DNA from: Roridomyces roridus | Taxonomy: Eukaryota > Basidiomycota > Agaricomycetes > Agaricales > Mycenaceae | Direction of reading: 5' to 3' | Assembly (NCBI GenBank): GCA_029378245.1 | Contig: JARKIF010000004.1 | Span: forward strand, 496,001 to 560,000 | Length of the DNA stretch: 64,000 bases | In this document: positions 44,464-56,740 of the stretch, piece after piece | Layout of the letters: the number at the start of each line of letters is the position of its first letter | Numbering within the stretch: the first letter of the stretch is position 1 | Made by a program: the position numbers and the translations under genes | Notes under the pieces: generated by a model | What the model saw: the letters and a program-made list of their open reading frames with translations, nothing else | The model's database searches: none | Told to the model about the DNA's origin: nothing

Positions 44464-47400
44464 ATGGCTTCTGCGAGCTCTGTCCGCGACATCACACAGG
44501 AATTACGCCGCCGCCGACTCATCCCCGACCTCACACGGATTCAGAACAGCGTTTTGTACGGTCTCAAACGCTTGGAATATACGGATATCTTGAGGGACGT
44601 CGGTGTGCAGGACATGTCGGTCCTCCATCTTCGTTTGTCGGTTCTAGGTGGATCGCAACCTCATCCAGGTAAGCATGCAATCCGGAGACTTTCATTTAAC
44701 AACTGATGCGTCTGTCCAGATATGCCCAGTCCCGGTGATCACGGTCCAGGGCCTTCCACATTCACACGTCGACGGGGTAAATTCCCGTCCTCTCGTCCCG
44801 ACGGTCAGTATTTTGGACGTTCATGAGATTGGTCATCAAACTGAAAATCTTTCCAGTATGGACCCCGGAAGGCGCTACCGGCAAATACACCTGCAATGTG
44901 TGCCCCGCATTTGCACCTGTTGGTATCAAAAAGATCGCCGAGCACGAGCAAAGCACAAGACATTCCAAAAATCTCAAACGGGAAGACGAACAGAAATCGG
45001 AAGCATCGGGACCGTCACGCTGTCCCCCTGTTCTAGGCCCCCTGAACGATATTCTGCGGCACGTCATCCACCATCCTGCCGAGAGAGAACTCTCTCGCAA
45101 TTCCTGGGTGAACGACGCCGGCGTCGTGGATTGGGGGTCAGATTTTATGGACGTTGATGCGCAGCTCCAAGCGCCACTCTCAGTGCAGAATGCCCAATTC
45201 TTGACGGAGCGTTTGCACGCCTATCTCAATGAACCAGCGGTTGAAGATAACTCCGAGGACGAAGCAGATGAACGCAGCGAGACCGCTTCGGTCGCTTCTC
45301 GTGAATGTGAGTGATTTGTCCTCCAGTATAATTTTACTTACGGTTTGCAGACCAAACACCTCACAAAACGCGACGTGTGATCGATATGGACAACGATAAA
45401 ACCGAATGGTTCCCTTGGCCCGACAAGGAGGTGAGCGAGATTCGGCACCGTATTTGTATGAGCTGACCGACATGTCAAAGACATGTGTTCTCGACATACT
45501 GCGGCACATTCCGCGATGCTCTTTCTCCAAGAAACAGAATGCCGCGATCCACTGGGCGATGTCAGCCCTCGGTGTTCATGACCTTCCGTCTGACCGTGTG
45601 ATGGACGACATTGACAAGGCTCTTCAGCCGCTGTGTGGAATCCAGAGCATACGGTATTCTGGGAAACTCAATCATGTATACTATGTGAACGATCTGGCCG
45701 CAATTATTGCCCAGGTCCGTTCGACCGCTTAACTGACTTTGAAGCCAACATCGACCATTCTCTAGGAAATGGCAAATCCCTCGGTTCGAGAAAAACTCCA
45801 TTTTTTACCAGAAGACACTCGACCGTCTCTGTCGCAGGCATGGCAAGCATCTCGATGGCGCCACGAACTCGACCCCGATTTGGCTACACCGATGATTCGG
45901 ATTGGGGCGCAAGACTTCTTCACTCTCGAGCCGACGGTTCTCCGAGATGGGACCATCTGTATGCCGTCGCGCTGGTTCAAACGAGGCACCGATACCTGGG
46001 CAGAGGTCTGGATGATGCGACAATTCAACTTGAACGGCGTTCCCGGGTGGCTGGTTGACAATCAAACGACCTACGAAATCAAAAGCTCGGATCTGCTAGT
46101 TTCCTTCCCCGACTTCATCAACACGTACGTGCATCGCGGTGTACCGGACCCTAGGATCATCCATGGTGAGGTCTTGTTCAATCACTGTCAGGCTACATTA
46201 ACGGGCGGACTGGTTAGGTCTGCAGAACAACCCTGCCACCTTCACTGATTGGACAAGCACGGATCCGTCGAAAGGCAATCGGTGGCGTCTCCAAGCGGCT
46301 GGGCACCGTGTCGTATCATTTCCTGTGTGGCTCTATTGCGATGATACGTCGGGCAACATGTCAAAGAAATGGAACAAACACAACTCTTTCCTCTTCACGG
46401 CCGCTGGTCTACCTCGAAAATATGTTCACCAGGAGTCTAACATCCATTTTCTGTCGACTTCCAACATCGCCCCGCCTCTGGAAATGCTCGACGGCATTGT
46501 GGAGCAGTTGCAGTGAGTTGTCTCTTTTCGGCCGTTAACTATATTCTGCTGCTGACCGTGAAATGGATAGAGCCTGCCAGGAGAAGGGCATTTGGGCTTG
46601 GGATTCACATTATCACGAGCTCGTGCTCGTGATCCCCTCTGTCCTGGCGATGCTCGGAGACAATCCCATGCAGAGCGAATTCGCTTGCCACATTGGTTTC
46701 CGCGGCAAACTGTTCTGCCGCGCGTGTTGGGTGCAAGGCGATCCGGATATCGACGACGAGGAAGACGGCGATGGCAACCATTCTGATGCGAGTAGTCAGA
46801 GTGGTGCCTCCGACGGTGGCAGTACCCACCCCCCCGGCAAGAAAAAACCGAAGAAAAAGAAAAAGAGTCTGCAAACGGTGCCAGAGTTGATAAGTCGCGT
46901 CCGGCAATTCATGCAGGTACTTGACACTATCCCACAACCTTCACAAGTCGCTCATCTGTCATAACCCGGAACGCCGAGGACGCCGGCTGAGACCTGCAAT
47001 GTATTACGATCCCAATTCACCGTCTCGAGCCTCGTTGGCGGGCAGGCTCAATACAAGAGAAACAAGACAGCCGCCGGCATCAAGGACACATATCAAGAGC
47101 ATTTTCTCGCTCGGGTTTTCGCATTGTCAACGAAACGCGGTCGCTCAAAAGTTCAGAAGCAAGCCGATGTCAATGCCTTGCTTCGGACCTTTCCCGCAGA
47201 CATCACAAGCCCCGTTTGGCGTATCAAGGGTGCGTGCCGTTTGCTTGTATCCCGAGTGCACGGCTTTTGACAGTGTAATGAAGATTTCGACCCTCATCAA
47301 GATACGCCAGTCGAGATATTACACGTAATCCTTCTGGGGTTTGTGAAGTATTTCTGGCGGGACGCTATTGCTCGGCTGAAGAAACCGGCTGAAAAGGAGC

Positions 47401-49104
47401 TCCTTATTGCGCGGCTATCATCCTTCAATGTCTCGGGACTGGGATTTCCGGCGCTGTCTGGGCATACACTGGTCAACTATGCAGGTTCTCTTACGGGGCG
47501 CGACTTTCGGGCCCTTGTTCAAGCCGCGCCATTTGTGCTACAAGGTCTACTTCCTAAAGAGAAAATCCATGCCTGGACTGCTCTGAGCGCCGTGGTCTCC
47601 CTCGTTTGGCAGCCCGAAATCGAAAATCTGGATAAATACACTGTGAGTGACTCTTCTTTCAAGTTGGATGATTTGAGTGACACGATCCATCGGTAGACCG
47701 AACTCGAGGCCGCCATTGATCACTTCCTCGACTGTACCTGCCGCCTTTCTCTCAATTGGTTCAACAAGCCAAAGTTTCACGTCATATTGCATCTGCCCAA
47801 CCACATTCGTCGCTTTGGTCCTGCCATGCTGTTCGCAACAGAAGGCTTCGAGTCTTTTAATGCAATCATCCGGGCCTGCAGCATCCACAGCAATCGGCAC
47901 GCACCATCACGCGACATCGCCGCCCAGATGGCCAGAGGGAACCGCGTTCGTCACTTATTGAGCGGCGGGTTTTTCCGCCGCAATGTGCAGCCTGAACCGT
48001 CAACTCGGCCTCCCGGTGATAAATCCAAACCCAAGGTGCTGCCCCCCAGCAGCAGCCCCTGGATGAAACTTACTCCTGCCGAATTGCAAGACGCGCGGTG
48101 GGTTACTGCTAGCAACAAACGCCTACAGCTACTCGAGTTGAACTCTTTCGGCTCTGGTCTGCTCGGATTTCAAGCGGAGGAAGCGCCCGTAATCGCCGGT
48201 ATGTGCATTGCAAACCTCTTTATTCTGCCAGATTGACTGTGCTCCTTCAGGGACATGCACGAAAATTGGAAAGCAAAAGCAATGGGCTTCCACCAAATGC
48301 GCCCAATCAAAAATACCCTTTCCGCTCGGCCCCGAGGTCAACGCCCAAGTCCATACCCCGGAGATTGTTACCTTGGGCAACGGCGACATGTGTCGGGTGG
48401 GAGACTCAGTCGTCTACGACAACACAACCACCACGGGGACTTACAGGTGTATCGGGCGTGTTGTGGAAATCGTCCAGGTGATCGGCTCGCCGGCTGAGAG
48501 AAGCGGCAAGGCTGATCTGGTTCTGGTGGCGCGCACTGTTGTCGGAGAACCTCATGACTTGTATTGCATGCGCCGAGTCGAAGAAACCACGGTTTGCGAA
48601 ATGGTTGACATCAAGGTTGGTTGGCACTATCTTCGCGTTTCATTCTCTAACGGAAATCGAATATAGAACATCAAATGCACCGTCAATGTCCAGCATAATT
48701 GCGCGGACCACGGATGCAAACCCTCGCGCTCCAAGAAGGTGTATCAAGAACGAGAGGAGACCTCGGAGAGGGACCTCGCGCTCGATCATCATTCCACAAG
48801 CGACTGCATTGTCAATACCGGCCAGATGAGAGATGCAGCCGTCTTGCAGCCATTCCGAGCTCCCCTACAACGCTTGGCCAGAGAAGACGAAATTCGCAGC
48901 GCTGCCGAACTGGAGTTCCAAGCGCGTCGGACCAAAGCCGCAGCTCTTGCAGCTGCAGCCGCCGAAAAATCCAAAGCTCAAGGGCCTTCCCGACCTGCTC
49001 CCCCTGGTCCCACGGCTCATGCACCTCCTCCTCTCACATTGAGCTCTCTTAGAAACGTGTTGAACGATGTCAGCGGCGATGTTGACATGCGCGGCGCCGG
49101 TTAG
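44464..49104 (+). CDS. Large multi-exon protein, transposon-type (unclassified)
   Basis: Thirteen exons can be placed: 44464-44668, 44720-44803, 44856-45306, 45351-45430, 45481-45714, 45766-46165, 46218-46512, 46571-46916, about 46971-47229, 47284-47642, 47697-48198, 48251-48615, 48667-49104 (about 1330 aa). The 5' junction of exon 9 does not close in frame, so a lesion near 46970 is possible. An N-terminal C2H2-like finger (CNVC...H-x5-H) follows a short alpha-helical N-terminus. Other motifs are WFPWPDKETCVLDILRHIP, HIGFRGKLFCRACWVQGD, DPHQDTPVEILHVILLGFVK, and an Ala-rich C-terminus. From memory, this architecture recurs in many agaricomycete genomes, as expected of a mobile-element protein. 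I could not identify catalytic residues. Confidence 0.7.
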
Positions 49105-49170
49105 ACTCTATTGTATAATTGTGTAGCAAACTCAGCCTCTCCAAATTGGTACGAAAATGAATGGTATATT

Positions 49171-49335
49171 GAGTCCACGCCACCTTCGTTTCTTCGTTTC
49201 TTCGCTTAGCGTTGCGAAAGCTTGGGAGTTCGAGTATTTTGTGTGAAACCTTGTGACTTAGAGGAGGCTTTGGGAAACTTCGTGACTTCGTCTGGAACTC
49301 GTGGACGGCAACTGAAAGCTTGGGACTTACAGCGA
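49171..49335 (+). repeat. MULE left terminal inverted repeat
   Basis: Begins GAGTCCACGCCACCTTCG. Tandem TTCGTTTC units are followed by GCTTAGCGTTGCGAAAG. Counterpart in reverse at 54765-54929. Confidence 0.78.
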
Positions 49336-50271
49336 GCACATGACCGTGTCCACTAGTAGTCAGTGCTATTTGCCCTGCAACGCGTACGGTATTTGCGGGT
49401 CCTTCCGCTCACCGGTCCCCTCGAGCACGGCATGAGGACCCATATTGCCACTTTCTACTGCGTGACGAACAATGGGCATGCAAATTGGACGGGTAGTATA
49501 TGTAAGGGTGCCGATTTAGAACACGTCCCCTCGAGTTGAAGACCGACAGTTCAACCCAGAATAAGAGCAGGTGCAGTCCCAGATACCGGTCACCCAGCAT
49601 GTTCTGCGAGCAATTCCGTAATGTAAATGTACTTACCTCTCGGAATCTCGCCGGTCAGAAATGCACCAAATCTGCATTCCCACATGAACGTGCGGGAGAT
49701 TCTATGACACCGGCCAGGACTCAGGAGCATTTTGGTGAAAGGCATAGCCTTGGTATAGCCTCCGTATTTCATGTAGCGGTCAAGTAGGACCCTTCAACGC
49801 ATCCATGCCTTCATAATTATAGACCTGCTACCAGTAGAAAAGTGTAGTCGTAAAGCAGCAGCCGCGAAAGTTGAACGTTGACCGGGAGACTGGGGTAGAT
49901 ATCTCATTAGGACCTATGTGCGTCAACCGTCAACTTACCTTCAATTCGCGCGATACCCATTGAGCGGGGCCACTGCAATCATGGTCTAATACCAACGCCA
50001 AATGAGCCACTAGGGAACGGGAACATGACTGCCTACTCTCTTTTGAAAACCTCGCCGCTCCGCATAATCAATCCCCATTGTAAATTCAACTCGAATTCAA
50101 CTCTTCTTGTCACCTTGTAACTGTAGAACTACATGGATTTGTACACAACTGAATCTTTCTCAAATCAACTCAACAGTCGTACGAAGCTCTCGAGATTGAA
50201 GGCATTAGATTATGATTGGAAGACAGAAACTAATCAACTTGGAAGCTAGATAATGAGATATGCTGCGTAGT
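49336..50271. other. MULE interior, non-coding 3' flank of the transposase
   Basis: No gene seen. AT-richer than the coding part. Confidence 0.5.
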
Positions 50272-53200
50272 TTAATGCTCTAATACCAAAGGCACTAGCT
50301 CGGGGTAATCAGCACAAAATTCGTCCCAATGCTCTTCCGCAAATTTGACCGCGGAAATTTGAACACCAAGCCTATCGACGCCCCAACCCTTCAAATGCCC
50401 GGTCTTGAGACGCTTGGGCGGCGCATTGACTTGCACTGACTCGGATCCGGCACGTTTCCTACTGGATGACGCTGCGATACGGTGAGATGAGGATGTTGCA
50501 GAGGACCTCGTAGGTACCTTGGGGCTCCGCATCTGCGGCAGATACATCGTCGGTGACCATTGCGTCGTCTATGAGAGGTGAGTACAAACCATACAACTAC
50601 ATGCCACGGGCGTGGAGACTTACCTTGAGACGCTACACCATGGCCAGAGTCCTTCGAAGTGGTTGCATTGGAATCTGTGCCGCCCACTCAGAATATGTGG
50701 ACACTGCGATGTGGAACATACTGACCAGACAGTTTTGATCGGGCCTTCTTGCCCTTTCGAGCAGGAGGAGCACGCCCCGACGAGTTGGACTGCATGGATT
50801 TGAGCAGCGAGCCAACAGAAAGAAAAACAACGAACTTTAACCTCCGCCCGCAGCAACTTGAGCCGCGCTTGAGCGTCTATGAGGGCCTGCTCGGCATCTT
50901 CAAGCTCCTCACGCTCCGTACGTGCTTGTTGAAGCTTCCGGGTAGCATTCGCGTGGCGTGCATTGCGATGGGAATACCGGTGTGAAACTTCGTTGCGCGG
51001 ATTGTGCAGATTTCCACTCCGAATCATGACTTCGATCGCAGCTGCGCGGCGAGCGTCGATATCGTCGTACCTTGCGATGGTGAAAAATCAAATATTGAAA
51101 TAATGAATCAAAGATACGCACTCGATGAAAGATTGAACCAGCCCCATACCCGTACCAGCTTCCAAGTTGTTCTTTGAATGCTGAGCTTCGCCGAAGTTGC
51201 TCGTGGCCTCCATGATGTGCCAAATGTCGGCGTCCATGTGGGAGAGGCACTGGATAATACTGGGCAAGAGCCACTCGTGCATCTCCTTGTGCTCCCACCA
51301 ACCTAGTTTGAGAGATCGACGGTGAGCGAGGTAATTGAACAAACGAATGTAGACGAACGGAGGATAACGCCAGTGGGATCAGCTACGGTGCGGATCCACA
51401 CCTTGAATACTTCAACCTCCTCCACCGTCTCGATATACATGAAGTTCTTGATCCGATCCCGATCCTCGAGGGAAAGATGGGAGAGATCGGGTAATCCACT
51501 GCAAGGAATATTCAGTGGTTGCAGGTACCCAATGAGACAACTGACCGTTTAACGTGAGAGTAACAGGCCCTCACCGTCTTCTTGATCACACCAGCGGGCG
51601 TCTTGATCTGCTCGGCGACCGACGGGATATTGATGGTCTGAAGCAAAGCATCCGCCATACCGAGCAGAGGAGCCGCTTCCATGTCCGCGTTAACACCCAG
51701 GAGGGTCCCGCCGCGATGGAGCGCGGTGAAGGTCAAGCTCTGGTTAGTCAGACGCTTCACGAGGGACATGAACTCTTCCCAGACAAACTGGAAGGTACGA
51801 CGATCATGCTCGCTCATCCAGACACGACCCAGCGTGAGTTCTGCCCGGTAGAAACATAAGAAAGGGATCCATTGATCAACTGAACAGAACACGTACCCTT
51901 GTTGATCCCCGGCATCCACCCGTTGATCTCGAAGATGTTCGTTTTGCCGGCGACGGGCTTGAACGTGGTATCGCAATCGAGGGAACGTACTTTGTGTATG
52001 TACTTGATCATGCTGGCTTTGAGTCCCATGTACGCTTTCCGCCCTTCACGCTCGAAATAGTGGATGTAGCGTGTTTCATCCGGGAGCGCACGTTGCGCCG
52101 CAAGATAGTTCTCGAGAGCTAGAGACGGCATGAACCATCATCGCAGAAATGGAAGCGGAACACGCTTACATTGGTTAAGGTGCTTGGCTTGAAATTCTGG
52201 TTCATTCTTGACCGCGTTGATCAGCTTGATCTTGGCGTCGCGGTTGGCGAGTCCGTCGTGGTAGAGGGTGGGAGTTGTGCCGAGAATTTTGAGGGTCGAC
52301 TTGGCTGCACTATTATTCAGTAAACAGCGATTGGGGTCGGACGAACACAAACCGTTCTCAACCGTGCCGACAGTTGCGCCCAACCCCACTTCTCGCACGC
52401 ATTCCTTGTACTTCTCAGCCACCGCGCGGGGGATCTTGTTAGCGGGAGGGACAGGGTGAGTGTGAGGGTGGTCTTCATCGGGGATGACGATGCACTTCCG
52501 TCGCAGATCCGGATACTTATCCTCGTACGGAACATACACGAACGAGTTTGCTTCGCACGTTAAGTGAACAACACCGGCTTGGAATGGTCGCCCGTCCTTG
52601 AGGTGGTTAAAAGCTATACAAGGAGCGTTGATAATTGAATTGGGCGCAAAATGCTGAGTGACATACGACAGACTCGATTCCCCTTCAGACCCTGACGGGC
52701 AGAATAGATCTTGGAGCACTCGCTATCCCCGTCATCCGCCTCGTCGACGAGACGCTCGCCTCGAGCAGCCTGTAGGAAAAGACCCTCGTCGATATGATCC
52801 GGAATGGGGAGCGTGCGATGGCTGTCCGGTGTCGAAAGCATTTCGCGGTGAGAACACACGAGAGCGTAGTATTTATTCCGATGGCGCTGGGGGAGGGGTG
52901 AGAACGTGTTGCTGGGATGAGGAGCGATTTTTACCTTTTTGAGCTTCCTGGGAACTGCGCGCCCGCCACTACAAACTTGATTCGAAATTGGGTCAGTGGC
53001 TCCGCATCTCCAGTCTGAGATAGACTTGATAAATCTGAAGGGCATCTCAGCTGTATATTCGTAATGGCAGATAAAAAAAGCAACTTACGCCAAAACTTGA
53101 CCAACACGGGTGTCGTCCTGCATCTCGCGTGCGCGCAGCTGAGCCGCCACAATACCACTACTCGCATCTGGGTCAAGCTCCCGCCGTCGCACGTTAACGA

Positions 53201-54635
53201 AATCCGACGCCAGGGATTCACAGGCAAATATCCCGCGGCATTTAGGCCTCGAACGACGACATTCGATCGTTTGATTCGGGTCAGCGCACCCGAAAAACAC
53301 GCCGGGAATGCGGCAGTCAGCTTTCGCTCGCTTTCCCGTGGCTCCGTCGTAGGAATGGACATCCTTCGAAATGAGTGAGGAATTGTGGCGAACAAGCAAA
53401 AAGGCGTACCTGTTGCTTAAGCAGGAGATCAACCGTCGTCTTCAAGGGAAGATCGGTCATGTCCGTGAGGTCAAGCAGGTATGCGGTGGTTTGCGTGGGA
53501 ATAGGGAACTGGGAGGGCAAACCCGTAACACGTTCAACCCGCTCGACCTTGTTACGCCCGATTTTGATGGGAACGTCGAAATGGCAGACATCCGAGAAGA
53601 CAGTGTCCTCAATCCAGCGTGTCGAGGATTTTTGCCAGCGCCAAGTGGAGGGATCACGTGCGTCGACTGGAGGCAGCTCATCCTCCATCAGCAGAAGATC
53701 CTGGAGCGTCGGGTCTCCTAGAAAAAATTAATGAAAATTGGAGGCAAAGAACACGGACAGCTCACCGTCGAACGCAAATAGAGGTGACGGGTCATCTGGG
53801 CAAACATTGGATTTCCGTTCATTGAACACGTAAAGAAACTCACCAAACCAACCATCCAGAGGCGGTACATCGCCAGGCGCATGGGGTGGCGGCGGTGTCC
53901 ATTCTGGTAGACGCGTTAGATTAGAACCTGCACGGAAAACATTGACTCGCCGTAGTTTCCGCTAACGGAATGTGCCTTGTCTTTATGGGGAATTTATTTC
54001 AGTTCCAAATGTCATTAATTATTGATTAATTATGAATTAGACTCACGAAAGTTGGAGAAAGGATCATCGAATATTGCGGGATGGACTAATCCATTAGCTG
54101 AGCTGTGGGTGAAGGACATGGATGGCTCACCGGGATCAACAGGAACGACAGATTTTGAATCGGCAAACGGAAAGATGTCGTCTCCGGTGTGAATCAGTGC
54201 ACATCAAGAGCAATCTGGACGCGACTCACCGGAGCCTGAGGGCAATTCTTGGGCGGAAGAGTGGCGTGCGAGAGAGGGGTCGGCCATTGCCAAATATGCC
54301 TCAAGGTCGGGGTGAAACCCGGCACCAGCATCAGAGGACGCCGAGGAGAACGCGTCCATACTCAGATCACCGCTCCAGCTCGCAGAAGTATTCTTGTACG
54401 CAAAAATAGAACCCACGTCGGACGAGACGTCCGAAATTCCTTCCGGGAAAGGTAGGTCATCCATATAGGGCGTATTCGGAGCCGGAGTATTTGACGTGGA
54501 AGCGTTGAATAGGAACTCATCAGCCAAGAAGTCGCCGGCGTCACTGACACTGAAGAAGCAGTCAGCACCAGCACAACTGGGTGGAGAATAACACCTCCCT
54601 GGAAGCCATACAATTGAGATCATGCCATGGATCAT
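50272..54635 (-). CDS. Mutator-like transposase (multi-exon)
   Basis: Minus-strand series of exons from an ATG at 54635 (MIHGMISIVWLPG, intron, then SVSDAGDFLADEFLF) to a TAA at 50272. Recognisable blocks in order: WIEDTVFSDVCHFDVPIKIG, GLPSQFPIPTQTTAYLLDL; a Cys-containing region (ECRRSRPKCRGIFACESL); CIVIPDEDHPHTHP; the MULE core CDTTFKPVAGKTN with first Asp; GVNADMEAAPLLGMADAL; an EATSNFGEAQHSKN block that may hold the third acidic residue; and a C-terminus GWGVDRLGVQISAVKFAEEH typical of this agaricomycete family. Exon joints were not all resolved, so intactness is unproven. It catalyses cut-and-paste transposition at the TIRs. Confidence 0.75.
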
Positions 54636-54764
54636 AGTCCATGGCAGCGAGAGCGATGCGTGCGGGGGCGGGGAGCAGAGGATGGTGACGGTAGCGGGAA
54701 GAGCGATGATGTGCCGTAATCTCGGTAATCAAACGAGTCACGGACCGGCCCTCGCGTGTCGCGT

Positions 54765-54929
54765 GCGCGCGAAGTTACGAGCTTTCACAAATCCTAGCCG
54801 AAGTAACGAGCTTTCGCATCGCGTCCGCGGGATCACCATCAAGTCACTAACTTTCACGGAACACCATCAAACACCCAAACTTTCGCACCACTAAGCGAAG
54901 TAACGAAGTAACGAGGGTGGTATATACCC
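54765..54929 (-). repeat. MULE right terminal inverted repeat
   Basis: On the minus strand it begins GGGTATATACCACCCTCG. On the plus strand it contains repeated GAAGTAACGAGCTTTC-like units, possible transposase-binding or promoter motifs upstream of the transposase ATG. Confidence 0.75.
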
Positions 54930-54984
54930 TGGTATATTCGAGCGCGAAACAAAAGTCCTAGCGTCACATAAATAGAAGAAAGAC

Positions 54985-55583
54985 TCAGCGGCCCCAGAAA
55001 TCCTCCTCATCTGCGACCGTCGTTACCTCCGTCTCATCCAAATCCACATGCATCTCAATCATTGTCTCCACTTCCTGCATGGCCTTGATCAGCTCCCGAG
55101 CATTCTCCAGCACCGAAACGGATGGGAAGGTGAACGACTCTGCGTTGGTGCCACGAGCGGCGCGCAGGAAGGCATAGATGGGGTCGACGTTGAATTGGAT
55201 GGTGCTGTGGAGAATCGAAGCTCTGAGTGGGCGGCTAGCCGAGTCCATGGCGCGCTCAGCCAAGACGGACTCCAACTGCCACGCGATGCGGACCGGGCGC
55301 GGCGTCTCGGGAGGATTGGGCACATCGTACCCACTTCCGCCGGGCGGTCTGACCTTCATCTTGGAGCGGATGAGGTCTTTGATGTCTGTGCAGGTCTGGG
55401 TGGAGACGCGGTCCCAATGAAGGTTCGGCCATTGATAGCTGAGACGGTGAAATCGTAAGCCAGGGGCAGGGAACGTGGGGACGGTGACACTCACTCACGT
55501 GGCAGAAGGGTCCCGTCTACCATCTTCTTGACGGCGACAAGCACCTGTACGGCGCGTGCTTCTTCCTGGGGATCAACTGGCAT
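54985..55583 (-). CDS. Hypothetical protein, 180 aa
   Basis: Exons 55583-55495 and 55438-54985 with a 56-bp GT-AG intron; 543 nt in frame. It starts MPVDPQEEARAVQVLVAVKK. It contains a Pro-rich stretch (VRPPGGSGYDVPNPPETPRP) and predicted helices around ENARELIKAMQEVETMIEM. The C-terminus is acidic, ending DEEDFWGR. I do not recognise the family. It is convergent with the transposon-type gene; the MULE sits between them, 46 bp from this stop. It shares a 527-bp divergent promoter region with the gene at 56111. Confidence 0.65.
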
Positions 55584-56110
55584 TGTGGGATGAGGGAGGG
55601 AACAAAGACAAGAACGCACCTCTGTTATATGCGATCGGCCAAAAAATCACCCCTGGCACGAAGAAGAGAAAGACGGAAATGATGTTTGGTGAAGTTTGTT
55701 GCAACATGTGACACCAATCAACTTGCTCTTGTCGTCTTCCATGCCCCGAACGCCAGCACATCCGCGACCTCAACGCCACTCACAACGACGCCTCAAGCCT
55801 CTTCCATAACCCCCTCCTGCCTTGTCGGCCGATTTGCCCGCCTTGGCTCAGGAACACCTTGTATTGCGTGACTCCTCTCGGGGGCTCTCGCTGTTGAGTC
55901 CTCCTCTCTCGTCCTCCTTTATCGCGACGAATGACCCTCAGCAACAATGGGTGCATCATGCAGGGGGTTTCGGGGACAACACCAGGCTGGTCTTGGGGCA
56001 CAACAGGTGATTCTCTTCATTTAAAGTCTCCTTTTGCTTATCGCAGCTCCAGGGCATTAAATAAAGGCCACTCCCTTCGTCCTCACCGCCATTCCATATC
56101 CCCACCCCCA
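55584..56110. promoter_or_regulatory. Divergent promoter region
   Basis: Lies between the starts of the 180-aa gene (minus) and the gene at 56111 (plus). TTAAATAAA about 50 bp before the plus-strand ATG may serve as TATA element. Nothing else could be assigned. Confidence 0.35.
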
Positions 56111-56740
56111 ATGTACAACGAACAACCGCGTCGCGGCCAGTCCTACAACTTTGCTGCCCGAGACGAGTGGCATGCCTCCGGTTACGACTCCAACAACACT
56201 CCGTCTTCCGACGACTGGCACGGGCAACAATCCAGCTCCGACGACTGGCACGGGCGACAATCCAGCTCTCCTCCCACCAGCTCTCCGCCCCACGACAACA
56301 CGTACAACAACTTTGTCACAGCCAACATGGGCAATACCAACCTCAGCAACACCGACATGGCTGACCAGCTCTCTAACCTGTACCAGCTCAACCCCAAGTA
56401 TCGAGGCGAGCTCCACAAGTTCACCGGGGCACGTTGTCCGCCATATTTTTTCGTTTGTGTACCTGAAGTTCGAACAGACTCTGGAGCGGAACAACGTCAC
56501 CCGTGCCATGGCCGAGCCCATGATTTACATCATGGCCACCAACTTCTACACTCAACAAATCAGCCTCGACTCTAGCACCCAGATTGGCGCCTGCAAACAG
56601 CTTCTCACCGACATCAAGAGCTCTCTGGTGCTGAACACGCAGCTTACCCCGGACCAGAAGGTGCGCTCCCTGTCTTTCCTTCTCTTCGCACATTGATCAC
56701 ACTCGTTTCAAAGACGGAGATTACGTTCGTCTGCAAGATG

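Larger units (their letters stand above)
49171..54929 (-). mobile_element. Complete Mutator-like transposon (MULE), 5.76 kb
   Basis: TGGTATATT is duplicated exactly at 49162-49170 and 54930-54938, a 9-bp target duplication typical of Mutator-like elements. The ends are inverted and align without gaps for the first 20 bases. TCGTT-x-CTTCG units and GCTTAG follow. Related GTGA-x-TT and GAAAGCT motifs continue for about 150 bp on both sides. It inserted 57 bp after the stop of the 44464-49104 gene, in the gap between two convergent genes, and carries its own transposase gene. Confidence 0.9.

Noticed and set aside
44464..49104. Assignment of the large gene to the KDZ or Plavaka transposase families
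   Set aside because: The motifs I can read do not match what I remember of either, so the class was left open.
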